Of a stretch of DNA of 47,846 nucleotides, positions 15,519 to 22,929 are shown one piece after another. Position 1 is the first letter of the stretch. Every line of letters begins with the position of its first letter. A model generated the notes under the pieces. The model did not search any database. It saw only the letters and a list, made by a program, of their open reading frames with translations, and had not been told where the DNA came from. The position numbers and the translations under genes were made by a program. Source of the DNA: Alphaproteobacteria bacterium (GTDB lineage: Bacteria > Pseudomonadota > Alphaproteobacteria > Sphingomonadales > Sphingomonadaceae); assembly GCA_018970445.1 (NCBI GenBank), contig JAGWWF010000025.1, positions 1-47,846 on the forward strand. The letters are read 5' to 3'.

Positions 15519-17873
15519 TCAGGCGGCCGTCTGCAGGCGTCTTGCCACCGCTTCGGCGGCGCTGATGGCTGCCGGCAGTTCGCCGGCGGGCACCGGCTTC
15601 GAAAGAAGATAGCCCTGTGCCCGTGTCACCCCGGCCGCACGCGCCAGCGCCAGTTCCTGCGGCTGTTCCACGCCTTCGGCAACCAGCACGACGCCCAGCG
15701 ACTGGCCCAGCGTGCAGGCCGCGCGGAAGATGCTGGCGGCCACCGGATTGGCACTGGCCCCGGTGAGCAGGGCGCCGGAAATCTTGACGGCATTGATGGG
15801 CAATCGGCCCAGCCGCTCCAGCGAGGAAAAGCCGGCGCCAAAATCATCCATGGCCACGCCCGATCCCATCGCCACCAGCCGGGACAGATTGGCCATGCTG
15901 GTTGCGGTATCGGTCATCAGGGCGGTTTCGGTGATTTCGATGGCAAGACGGTGATGATCAAGCCCGGCCTGTGCAACGGCGGCCAGAAGTTCATCCACCA
16001 TGTCGGGCTGGGCGAGATCATTGACCGACACATTGAGCCACAGACCGATATCGGCGGGCAGACCGGCCACGGCCACCGCCGCCTGACGCAACACCAGGCG
16101 GCGCAGGGGCGTGATCAATCCGCGCGTCTCGGCGATGGCGATCAATTCGTTGGAACCGGTCAAGCGTTGCGGGCTGTTGCCGGGTTCGACCGGCATGCGC
16201 GCCAGCGCCTCCACCGCCACCACCCGGCCTGATGCCAGATCGATCATCGGCTGATAGGCAACCTCGATCTGGCCGTCTCGGATGGTGCTGCGCACCCTGG
16301 CTTCGTGCTCGGCCGCCTGGGCTGCGATGTCCGACATCCGCGGCTGATACAGCCTGATCTGGTTGCCCGGTTCGGCCTTGGCGGCCTGCAAGGCATGTTC
16401 GGCCGCGCGCAGCAGCGGTTCCGACAGGACTGCATCGGCCGGCGCGATGGCAATGCCGATGGCGGCACCCACACTCACCTGGGCATCGCCAAAGCGTGCC
16501 GGCGTGTCGATGGCATCCACCAGCCGCGCGGCCAGCGCGCGGCTGGTTTCGGCGGTCGCGCCGGGCATCAGCACGGCGAACTTGTCCCCACCCAGGCGGG
16601 CGACCACCAGATCGGCATCGGCCGTGCGCAGACGAAAGCCGACACGGGTGAGCATGCGATCGCCGGTGCCATGGCCATGACGCTCGTTGACCAGCTTGAA
16701 CTCGTCCAGATCGATCAGCAGCAAAGCCAGCTGACCGCCACGAGCCAGACGGCGTTCAAGTTCCTCACGAAAGGCGCGCTTGTTGGGCAGCCCAGTGAGC
16801 CCGCAACGGCGCAATTCCCGGTTCAGTTCGGCAATCGCATTGCGTTCCCCGGTGGTGTCTCGCATCATCGCCACCCAGCCGGCATCGGGCACCGGGATGC
16901 ATTCCAGATCGACGGTACGGCCATCGTTCAGGCGCAGCACACCATTGAACTGCTGCCGGGCAGCGACCAGCAGCGCGGCATGGCCCAGAAATTCGTCACG
17001 ATCCGCTGCCGCCGTGGCCAGCGCTGGCGCACTGGCCAGAAGTTCGGGAAAGCCGGGCAGCGCACGGCCATCATCCGCCGGCAATCCCAGCAGCTCACGC
17101 GCGCTCTGGTTGATCAGCATGATGGCAAGCTGGGCATTGAGCAGCACGATCGGCTGGTTGAGGTGCTGAAGCGCGGTATTGACCCGCAGCCGCTGGTTCC
17201 GCTGCTCCTCACGCGCCACCAGCAATTCGGACTGGGCGGCATAGGATCGCAGCGCCAGCACCACGCAGGCCATGCCATAGACAACAACGCCGCCGGCACA
17301 GGCCAGATTCCATGGCCCGGGCCAATACAGAAGGGTGGCCAGCGCCGTCGGCAGCCCCAGCGAGATGGCCTGCAGCAAGGTGGCCAGCGGCCGCCCCGGC
17401 CCACTGCCGTTGCCAACCCCCATGGCCGCCAGTGCCACCATGACCAGCAGCGCCTCCAGCACAAAGGGGGCATCGCCGGCGGCCACGGTCAGCACCATGC
17501 TGCCCAGCCCGGCCGAGGCCAGGAAAATGCCCAGCCCATAGCGCTGCTCCACCGGCTCGAACTGATCGGGTCGCAAGGGATGGCGGGCCCTGGCACACGC
17601 CATGACAACCAGCAGAAAGCCGATGAGCGCGATCACCGCCTGCGCCAGCGCCAGCGAACTTGCAACATGAATGGCCACGCCCATGCCAAGTCCGGCGGCA
17701 ACGGCACCGCCGACCAGAAATGGCAGGAAATATTTTCCCAGATCCTGCGTGAACTCGTTGCGTAGTGCCGACGGCAAATGCGGCCACAACAGCGCGGCAA
17801 ACCGGGCGCGAAGGTCAGGCGGCGCTGTCAATTTTTGTTGGGACGAAATTGGGATCATGACACGAAATTCCAT
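15519..17873 (-). CDS. Membrane PAS-GGDEF-EAL protein, probable cyclic-di-GMP phosphodiesterase
   Basis: A 784-residue protein. Residues 45-210 hold about six membrane spans; a PAS-like region follows (about 230-345, PIVLLNAQLAIMLINQSARELLGL), then a GGDEF domain (about 350-510) and an EAL domain (about 525-775). The cyclase signature is degenerate, RLGGDKF at 428-432 with Lys for the usual Glu, although LIDLDEFKLVN is near normal; no clear RxxD inhibitory site precedes it. The EAL domain keeps EAL (555-557), LNVSVNDL, IEITETAL, MDDFGAGFSSLERL, VKIS, AEGVEQ and QGYLLSKP, so hydrolysis is the likely activity, with the GGDEF domain perhaps a GTP-sensing regulator. The start could be the ATG at 17873 or 17858; neither has a clear ribosome-binding site. 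Confidence 0.92.
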   Translation of the reverse strand: MEFRVMIPISSQQKLTAPPDLRARFAALLWPHLPSALRNEFTQDLGKYFLPFLVGGAVAAGLGMGVAIHVASSLALAQAVIALIGFLLVVMACARARHPLRPDQFEPVEQRYGLGIFLASAGLGSMVLTVAAGDAPFVLEALLVMVALAAMGVGNGSGPGRPLATLLQAISLGLPTALATLLYWPGPWNLACAGGVVVYGMACVVLALRSYAAQSELLVAREEQRNQRLRVNTALQHLNQPIVLLNAQLAIMLINQSARELLGLPADDGRALPGFPELLASAPALATAAADRDEFLGHAALLVAARQQFNGVLRLNDGRTVDLECIPVPDAGWVAMMRDTTGERNAIAELNRELRRCGLTGLPNKRAFREELERRLARGGQLALLLIDLDEFKLVNERHGHGTGDRMLTRVGFRLRTADADLVVARLGGDKFAVLMPGATAETSRALAARLVDAIDTPARFGDAQVSVGAAIGIAIAPADAVLSEPLLRAAEHALQAAKAEPGNQIRLYQPRMSDIAAQAAEHEARVRSTIRDGQIEVAYQPMIDLASGRVVAVEALARMPVEPGNSPQRLTGSNELIAIAETRGLITPLRRLVLRQAAVAVAGLPADIGLWLNVSVNDLAQPDMVDELLAAVAQAGLDHHRLAIEITETALMTDTATSMANLSRLVAMGSGVAMDDFGAGFSSLERLGRLPINAVKISGALLTGASANPVAASIFRAACTLGQSLGVVLVAEGVEQPQELALARAAGVTRAQGYLLSKPVPAGELPAAISAAEAVARRLQTAA

Positions 17874-17900
17874 TTAGCATGTCATGAGTTTGGGTGGCAA

Positions 17901-18041
17901 ATGGCAACCGTGGCCTTGCCATCGGGGACGGCGCAGCGCTTGACGGCAGCAGGCCATGCGCCTATGGCCTGCCGCGCGCTCCAAATCGGGGCGTTTGCGT
18001 CCACGGATGCACGCCGGTCAGCGAGGTTTCGCCCACCGGCG
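17901..18041 (+). promoter_or_regulatory. Structured leader with three hairpins upstream of ffh
   Basis: Three perfect inverted repeats lie in the 186-base gap before ffh. Hairpin 1 pairs ATGGCAA (17901-17907) with TTGCCAT (17916-17922). Hairpin 2 pairs GCAGGCCAT (17949-17957) with ATGGCCTGC (17964-17972) across a 6-base loop. Hairpin 3 pairs CGCCGGT (18012-18018) with ACCGGCG (18035-18041) and is followed by CGTTTTTG, then the GGAGG of ffh. The last looks like an attenuator or the 3' end of a small RNA. The conserved SRP RNA tetraloop domain is not present. Confidence 0.45.
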
Positions 18042-18059
18042 CGTTTTTGTTTGGAGGCA

Positions 18060-19574
18060 ATGGCGGTTTCAAGGGGCGTGCAGCCTTTGTTCGACAGTCT
18101 TTCCGAACGGCTTGGCGGTATCTTCGATCGGTTGCGTGGCCGCGGCGCGCTTACCGAAATCGACGTGCGCGCCGCCATGCGCGAAGTGCGCGTGGCGCTG
18201 CTGGAGGCCGATGTGGCCCTGCCGGTGGTGAAGGACTTCATCGAGGCCACCACAGCCCGTGCCATTGGCGCCGAAGTGATCAAGTCGGTCACGCCCGGCC
18301 AGATGGTTGTCAAGATTGTCAACGACAGCCTGATCGAGCTGTTGTCGGGCGGCGAGGACATCCCGCCCCTGAAGGTCAACGTCACGCCGCCAGCGGTGAT
18401 CATGATGGTCGGCCTGCAGGGATCGGGCAAGACGACCAGCACCGCCAAGCTGGCCGGCTGGCTGGGTACGCGCGAACGCAAGAAGGTGCTGATGGCCAGC
18501 CTGGACGTGGCGCGTCCTGCCGCCCAGGAACAGCTGCGCGTGCTGGGCGAACAGGCCGGCATTGCCACTCTGCCGATCATTGCGGGCCAGACGCCGGTGC
18601 AGATTGCCGAACGCGCCCGCCAGTCGGCCCGGTTGCAGGGCTTTGATGTGGTGCTGCTGGATACCGCCGGCCGTCTGGGCGTGGACGAGGCGCTGATGGC
18701 CGAGATGGCCGCGATTGCCGGCGCGACCAATCCCGATGAAATCCTGCTGGTGGTGGACAGCCTGACCGGCCAGGATGCGGTGAACGTGGCCAGCGCCTTC
18801 AAGGCGCGCGTGCCGTTGACCGGCGTGATCCTCACCCGCATGGATGGCGATGCCCGCGGCGGCGCGGCGCTTTCGATGCGCAGCGTCACCGGCACCCCGA
18901 TCCGTTTTGCCGGCACCGGTGAAAAGCTGGATGCCCTGGAGGCCTTTGACGCCGCCCGCGTTGCCGGCCGCATCCTGGGCATGGGCGACATCGTTGGCCT
19001 GGTGGAAAAGGCCGCCGCCAATTTCGAGGCCGAACAGGCCGAAAAAATGGCGGAGAAGCTGGCCAGGGGCCAGTTCGACATGGACGATCTGCGCCAGCAA
19101 CTGGCCCAGATGAAGAAGATGGGCGGGCTTTCCGGCCTGGCCGCCATGATGCCGGGCATGGGCGCGGCCAAGAAGGCGATGGATTCGGGCGCGATCAATC
19201 CCAAGCTGCTCGACCGGATGGAAGCGATCATCCTTTCGATGACGATGAAGGAACGCACCAAACCGGAAATCCTGACCGCCAAGCGCAAGATCCGCATCGC
19301 CAATGGTTCGGGCACCACGGTGCAGGATGTGAACAAGGTGCTGAAGATGCACCAGGAAATGGCCAATGCCATGAAGCGCCTGAAGAAGATGGGCGGCATG
19401 AAGGGCATGATGAAGATGCTGGCCGGCATGGGCGGCGGGATGCCCGGGCCGGAGGGCGGCGGCGCGGCCGCTGATCCCGGCGGCGCCATCGACATGGGGG
19501 CGCTGGGCCGGATGTTCGGTCGCCCTGGCATGGGCAGTCTGCCACCCGGCTTCAACAAGTTCGGCAGGAAATAA
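18060..19574 (+). CDS. ffh: Signal recognition particle protein Ffh
   Basis: The SRP54 homologue that binds signal sequences and SRP RNA. Domains: N (about 10-95), G (GLQGSGKTTSTAKLA, DVARPAAQEQL, DTAGRLGVDEAL, TRMDGDARGG) and a methionine-rich M domain (from about 330: MKKMGGLSGLAAMMPGMG..., MKRLKKMGGMKGMMKML). It ends in a Gly/Pro tail. The start is uncertain: the ATG at 18060 (MAVSRGVQPLFDSL) has GGAGG only two bases away, while a TTG at 18087 would give the usual (M)FDSLSERLGG opening with AAGGGG ten bases upstream. From the ATG it has 504 residues. First gene of the ffh-rpsP-rimM-trmD-rplS cluster. Confidence 0.96.
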   Translation: MAVSRGVQPLFDSLSERLGGIFDRLRGRGALTEIDVRAAMREVRVALLEADVALPVVKDFIEATTARAIGAEVIKSVTPGQMVVKIVNDSLIELLSGGEDIPPLKVNVTPPAVIMMVGLQGSGKTTSTAKLAGWLGTRERKKVLMASLDVARPAAQEQLRVLGEQAGIATLPIIAGQTPVQIAERARQSARLQGFDVVLLDTAGRLGVDEALMAEMAAIAGATNPDEILLVVDSLTGQDAVNVASAFKARVPLTGVILTRMDGDARGGAALSMRSVTGTPIRFAGTGEKLDALEAFDAARVAGRILGMGDIVGLVEKAAANFEAEQAEKMAEKLARGQFDMDDLRQQLAQMKKMGGLSGLAAMMPGMGAAKKAMDSGAINPKLLDRMEAIILSMTMKERTKPEILTAKRKIRIANGSGTTVQDVNKVLKMHQEMANAMKRLKKMGGMKGMMKMLAGMGGGMPGPEGGGAAADPGGAIDMGALGRMFGRPGMGSLPPGFNKFGRK

Positions 19575-19622
19575 TCACAATACCCTGATCTCAATCGAAT
19601 TACTGGAAGGAAGACACTCAAG

Positions 19623-20087
19623 ATGGCTATTGCAATTCGTCTGGCTCGCGGCGGCATGAAGAAGCGTCCGTTCTATCGCATCGTCGTGACCGACAGCCGC
19701 AGCCCGCGTGACGGCAAGTTTCTGGAAAAGATCGGCACCTACAACCCTCTGCTGCCGCGTGACGATGCCAACCGCGTGACGCTGGATGGCGAGCGCGCGG
19801 CCTATTGGCTGGGCGTGGGCGCGCAGCCGACCGATCGCGTCGCGCGCTTCCTCGATGCCGCCGGCCTGCGCACCCGCGCGGCCAAGAGCAACCCCCAGAA
19901 GGGTGAACCGGGCGCCAAGGCCAAGGAACGCGCCGAACTGGCGGCCCAGAAGGAAGCCGAAGCGGCTGAAGCCGCCGCCGCCGCTGCGGCCGAGGCCGCC
20001 GAAGCGGCCGCGGCTGCCGCGGCTGCGCCGGCTGAAGAGGCGGCCGCCGAAGAGGCCCCGGCCGCCGACGGCGAAACCGCCGAATAA
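19623..20087 (+). CDS. rpsP: 30S ribosomal protein S16 with an Ala/Glu-rich C-terminal extension
   Basis: S16 binds 16S rRNA and helps assemble the small subunit. Residues 1-85 are the conserved core ([31 protein letters not shown] begins [11 protein letters not shown], then [10 protein letters not shown] and [11 protein letters not shown]). From about residue 95 an extension of roughly 60 residues follows: a Lys/Glu segment ([19 protein letters not shown]) and then almost only Ala and Glu. Typical S16 proteins have 80-100 residues, although extensions of this sort occur in alphaproteobacteria. It lies 48 bases after ffh, with GGAAGGAAG about 11 bases before the ATG, and is followed by rimM after 12 bases. 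Confidence 0.97.
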   Translation: MAIAIRLARGGMKKRPFYRIVVTDSRSPRDGKFLEKIGTYNPLLPRDDANRVTLDGERAAYWLGVGAQPTDRVARFLDAAGLRTRAAKSNPQKGEPGAKAKERAELAAQKEAEAAEAAAAAAAEAAEAAAAAAAAPAEEAAAEEAPAADGETAE

Positions 20088-20099
20088 GGGACGGCCGAC

Positions 20100-20588
20100 A
20101 TGGCGGCACCAAGCATCGTGCTGGCCGCCATTGCCGGCGCCCACGGCATCAAGGGTGAGGTGCGGCTCAAGCTGTTCACCGATTCCCTCGACACGATCAC
20201 CCGCCACGCCCGCTTTGATGTGGGCGGGCGGGTGATTGAAGTTCAGGCCCTGCGCCCCGACAAGCCGGGCATGGCCATCGCCCGGCTGGATGGCATCACG
20301 GATCGCAACGCCGCTGAAGCGCTGCGCGGCCTCACCCTTGGCATCCCGCGCGGCGCGCTGCCGCCCCTGGCAGAGGGCGAATATTATGTGGCGGATTACA
20401 TCGGCCGCCGCGTGCTGGACGAGACCGGCGCGCTGGTTGGCACGGTGAAGTCGGTCGAGAATTTCGGCGCCTCAGACATCCTCGACATCAGCCGGGCCGC
20501 CGGTGGCAGCGTGATGGTGCCCTTCGTCGCCGATGTGGTGACCGAAACCGACGACGCGCTGATCATTGACCGGGTCTGGCTGGCCTAG
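20100..20588 (+). CDS. rimM: Ribosome maturation factor RimM
   Basis: RimM binds S19 and assists maturation of the 30S head. The 162-residue protein shows the N-terminal barrel (VLAAIAGAHGIKGEVRLKLF) and the C-terminal PRC-barrel domain (EYYVADYIGRRVLDETG, then LDISRAAGGSVMVPFVADVV and the closing IDRVWL). The ATG at 20100 lies 12 bases after rpsP. In most bacteria trmD follows directly; here a vapBC module intervenes, and the last codons of rimM contain the -35 region of the vapBC promoter. Confidence 0.96.
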   Translation: MAAPSIVLAAIAGAHGIKGEVRLKLFTDSLDTITRHARFDVGGRVIEVQALRPDKPGMAIARLDGITDRNAAEALRGLTLGIPRGALPPLAEGEYYVADYIGRRVLDETGALVGTVKSVENFGASDILDISRAAGGSVMVPFVADVVTETDDALIIDRVWLA

Positions 20589-20605
20589 TATATACACACC
20601 GTATA
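20566..20605 (+). promoter_or_regulatory. Promoter and operator-like palindrome of the vapBC module
   Basis: TTGACC (20566-20571), inside the end of rimM, and TATATA (20589-20594) are exactly 17 bases apart, each matching the sigma-70 consensus at 5 of 6 positions. The inverted repeat TATAC-ACACC-GTATA (20591-20605) overlaps the -10 box and the expected start near 20601, the usual site for autorepression by a VapBC complex. This is one of the strongest promoter matches in the window. Confidence 0.65.
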
Positions 20606-20623
20606 GACAGAGCCGCAGCCGCC

Positions 20624-20905
20624 ATGCCCCGCACCAGGATCTTCAAATCCGGCAACAGCGCCGCCGTGCGCCTGCCCGCCCGCTTCGCGCCGCTGCCCGG
20701 CACGCTGGTGGACGTGCGCGAGGAAGCCGGCCGCTGGGTGATCGAGCCAGTGCCGGCCGAAGTGCCGATGATCAATCTGGATGGCATTTACGGCAGTTGC
20801 CCCGGCATCAAGCCGATCACCGATCGCGGCTTTGACGAACGCCCCTCGGAACGCCTGGCCCGCGAAGCCGCCGAACGTGCAGCAGCATCGGCCAAAGCCG
20901 GCTGA
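20624..20905 (+). CDS. vapB: VapB-type antitoxin (AbrB/VagC-like)
   Basis: A 93-residue protein. The N-terminal half is a SpoVT/AbrB-type swapped-hairpin DNA-binding domain (RIFKSGNSAAVRLPARFAPL, then GTLVDVREEAGRWVIEPV). The C-terminal half (DGIYGSCPGIKPITDRGFDERPSERLAREA) is the tail expected to wrap and block the PIN toxin. It should repress its own promoter, probably through the palindrome at 20591-20605. The gene has no obvious ribosome-binding site. Its stop overlaps vapC by one base (TGATG). It interrupts the conserved rimM-trmD adjacency. Confidence 0.9.
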   Translation: MPRTRIFKSGNSAAVRLPARFAPLPGTLVDVREEAGRWVIEPVPAEVPMINLDGIYGSCPGIKPITDRGFDERPSERLAREAAERAAASAKAG

Positions 20906-21282
20906 TGACCGCTGCGCGCTGGTTGCTGGACAGCAACATCGGGATCTATCTGCTCCAGGGCAACGCACCCCATGCGCTGCGCCGATTGAACCAGTGCCCG
21001 CTCGGATCGGTGGTCACCTCCAGCGTGTGTTTTGCCGAGATGCTGATCGGGCTGCGGCCTGGAGAGGTCGATGGCCTGCACCGCCTGCTTGAGATCATCG
21101 TCGTCGAGCCGTTCGACGAAGCCGCCGCCCGCGCCTATGCCACCTTGAAATTCCGCCGCGCCAGCTTTGACCGGCTGATCGCCGCCCACGCCCTGTCGCG
21201 CGACCTCACCGTGGTCACCGCCAACCCGGTCGATTTTGCCGATGTCCCCGGCCTCGCCGTTGAAGACTGGATGCAGCCATGA
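20905..21282 (+). CDS. vapC: VapC-type PIN-domain ribonuclease toxin
   Basis: A 125-residue PIN-domain protein with the expected acidic residues: [11 protein letters not shown] (Asp9), CFAEMLIGL (Glu45), [11 protein letters not shown] (Asp89) and TANPVDF (Asp110). The active site thus appears complete. VapC toxins cut tRNA or rRNA in characterised cases; the target here is unknown. The segment before Asp89 ([13 protein letters not shown]) is short, as in FitB/VapC relatives. Its last codon and stop overlap the ATG of trmD by four bases (ATGA), so trmD translation is physically tied to the toxin gene. Confidence 0.9.
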   Translation: MTAARWLLDSNIGIYLLQGNAPHALRRLNQCPLGSVVTSSVCFAEMLIGLRPGEVDGLHRLLEIIVVEPFDEAAARAYATLKFRRASFDRLIAAHALSRDLTVVTANPVDFADVPGLAVEDWMQP

Positions 21283-22010
21283 GCTGGCGCGCGACGATCC
21301 TGACACTGTATCCGGAGATGTTCCCCGGCCATCTCGGCACCAGTCTCGCCGGCCGCGCGCTTGGCGATGGCATCTGGGCCTGCAATGCCGTCAACATCCG
21401 CGATTTCGCTGCCGACAGGCACCGCACCGTGGACGACACGCCGGCCGGCGGCGGGCCGGGTATGGTGCTGAAGGCCGATGTGGTGGCCGCCGCCATCGAT
21501 GCCGTCGCCGATGGTCGTCCGGTGCTGGCGATGACCCCGCGCGGGCGTCCCTTGACCCAGCACCGCGTCCGCCAGATGGCGCAAGGCCCCGGCGCCATCA
21601 TCCTGTGCGGCCGTTTCGAAGGCTTTGACGAGCGGATCTTCCAGCGCCGCGCCATCGAGGAAGTCTCGATCGGCGACTATGTGCTGTCGGGCGGCGAGGT
21701 TGCAGCGCTGGTGGTGATGGATGCTTGCGTCCGCCTGTTGCCCGGTGTAATGGGCGCGGCCTTGAGCGGGGTCGAAGAAAGCCACGAAAGCGGGTTTCTG
21801 GAACATCCGCATTACACCAGGCCTCCCGAATGGGAAGGTCTGGCGATCCCAGAAGTGTTGCGATCGGGGGATCATGCACGCATCGCCAGCTGGCGGCGCG
21901 TGCAGTCCGAAATGGACACACGGTCACGGCGGCCGGATCTGTGGGATCATCACGGGGATGATCGGATCCATCCGCCCTCTGGCGCGCGACAACAGAAGAA
22001 AGAGGAATGA
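21279..22010 (+). CDS. trmD: tRNA (guanine37-N1)-methyltransferase
   Basis: Makes m1G37 next to the anticodon, preventing +1 frameshifting; the enzyme is essential in most bacteria. The 243-residue SPOUT-fold protein has [13 protein letters not shown], the GGGPGMV segment, the SAM-binding knot [13 protein letters not shown]...[11 protein letters not shown], and the late [29 protein letters not shown] stretch that binds tRNA. It begins inside the vapC stop and ends one base before the rplS ATG. The tail ([13 protein letters not shown]) is a short charged extension. Confidence 0.97.
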   Translation: MSWRATILTLYPEMFPGHLGTSLAGRALGDGIWACNAVNIRDFAADRHRTVDDTPAGGGPGMVLKADVVAAAIDAVADGRPVLAMTPRGRPLTQHRVRQMAQGPGAIILCGRFEGFDERIFQRRAIEEVSIGDYVLSGGEVAALVVMDACVRLLPGVMGAALSGVEESHESGFLEHPHYTRPPEWEGLAIPEVLRSGDHARIASWRRVQSEMDTRSRRPDLWDHHGDDRIHPPSGARQQKKEE

Positions 22011-22011
22011 G

Positions 22012-22383
22012 ATGAACCTCATCCAGCAGATCGAAGCCGAACAGATTGCCAAGCTGACCGAAAAGCGCAGCATCCCGCAGTTCCGCGCCGGCGACACATT
22101 GCGCGTTGGCGTGAAGGTGATCGAAGGCGAACGCACCCGCGTCCAGAATTATGAAGGCGTGTGCATTGCCCGCTCCAACAAGGGCATCGGCAGCAGCTTC
22201 ACCGTGCGCAAAATTTCCTTTGGCGAAGGCGTGGAGCGCGTGTTCCCGCTGTACAGCCCCAGCATCGAAAGCATCGATGTGGTGCGCCGCGGTGTCGTGC
22301 GCCGCGCCAAGCTCTATTATCTGCGTGGCCGCAGCGGCAAGAGCGCCCGCATCGTCGAAAAGCGTGACGCCCGCCCGGAATAA
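22012..22383 (+). CDS. rplS: 50S ribosomal protein L19
   Basis: L19 sits at the subunit interface. The 123-residue protein shows the family segments [68 protein letters not shown] and [16 protein letters not shown]. The start at 22012 follows AAGAAAGAGGAATGAG in the end of trmD. It is the last gene of the ribosomal cluster, with a terminator directly after its stop. Confidence 0.97.
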   Translation: MNLIQQIEAEQIAKLTEKRSIPQFRAGDTLRVGVKVIEGERTRVQNYEGVCIARSNKGIGSSFTVRKISFGEGVERVFPLYSPSIESIDVVRRGVVRRAKLYYLRGRSGKSARIVEKRDARPE

Positions 22384-22441
22384 ACCGGCGCCGTTCAGAT
22401 TGCCGAAAGGGCGCCGGTGGCACTGCTTCCGGCGCCTTTTT
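22384..22441 (+). terminator. Rho-independent terminator after rplS with a competing upstream hairpin
   Basis: GGCGCCGG (22410-22417) pairs with CCGGCGCC (22429-22436) and is followed by TTTTT (22437-22441), a classical terminator. The left arm is also perfectly complementary to ACCGGCGCC (22384-22392), so GGCGCCGGT (22410-22418) can instead close an upstream hairpin. The two folds exclude each other, as in an attenuator. Confidence 0.8.
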
Positions 22442-22443
22442 CG

Positions 22444-22473
22444 TTGCGCTTGCCTCCCCCTGCCCCCTATCTG
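22444..22473 (+). promoter_or_regulatory. Candidate promoter of the ybgC-tol-pal operon
   Basis: TTGCGC (22444-22449) and TATCTG (22468-22473) are separated by 18 bases, directly after the rplS terminator. The expected start falls at about 22480, the A of the ybgC ATG, and no ribosome-binding sequence precedes that ATG. This suggests a leaderless transcript. Confidence 0.4.
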
Positions 22474-22479
22474 ATCGCC

Positions 22480-22929
22480 ATGCTCGTTCCTCCCTCCTCC
22501 GGCGCGCTTGATGGCGGAATTCACCGTCTGGCCGCGCGCGTCTATTTCGAGGATACCGACACGGCGGGCATCATGTATCACGCCAAATATCTGCATTTCA
22601 TGGAACGCGGCCGCACCGAATTCCTGCGCCTGGCCGGCATCGATCATGGCGCGGCGGTGAAAGGCGGCCTGGGGGCCTATGCCGTCACCGAAATGCAGAT
22701 CAAGTGGCTGCGCCCGGCCCGGCTGGATGATGGCCTGATCATCGAAACCCGCCTGCTGTCGGTGCGCGCCGCCGCCTGCCGCATTGCCCAGCGCATCGTT
22801 CGTGATTGCGGCACGGCCCTGGCCGAAGCCACGCTTGTCGCCGCCTTTCTTGATCCCGCCGGCCGGCCGCGCCGCCAGCCGCCGCACTGGATCGCCCGTT
22901 TCAACCAGATCTTGCCGCAGGACGCCTGA
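22480..22929 (+). CDS. ybgC: Acyl-CoA thioesterase YbgC of the Tol-Pal cluster
   Basis: A 149-residue hot-dog-fold thioesterase that usually heads tol-pal operons and acts at the inner membrane on acyl-CoA. The 4-hydroxybenzoyl-CoA thioesterase-type motif is visible as VYFEDTDTAGIMYHAKYLHFMERGRTEFLR (begins VYFEDTDTAG), with the catalytic aspartate in EDTDTAG. The ATG at 22480 (MLVPPSSG) is chosen because longer frames would start within the rplS terminator. Its TGA overlaps the tolQ ATG (TGATG). Confidence 0.93.
   Translation: MLVPPSSGALDGGIHRLAARVYFEDTDTAGIMYHAKYLHFMERGRTEFLRLAGIDHGAAVKGGLGAYAVTEMQIKWLRPARLDDGLIIETRLLSVRAAACRIAQRIVRDCGTALAEATLVAAFLDPAGRPRRQPPHWIARFNQILPQDA

Noticed and set aside
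17901-18041. The ffh leader as the SRP (4.5S) RNA gene
   Set aside because: The conserved GGTCAGG...GGAAGG...AGCAGCC core of bacterial SRP RNA is not present, and the three separate hairpins do not form its single long helix.
20566-21282. vapBC as a recently acquired foreign island
   Set aside because: GC content and codon use look like the neighbours, and there are no flanking direct repeats, tRNA or integrase. Only the gene order argues for insertion.
22417-22479. A longer YbgC beginning at 22417
   Set aside because: That start would lie inside the rplS terminator stem, and the extra residues are a Pro/Leu-rich stretch unlike other YbgC proteins.
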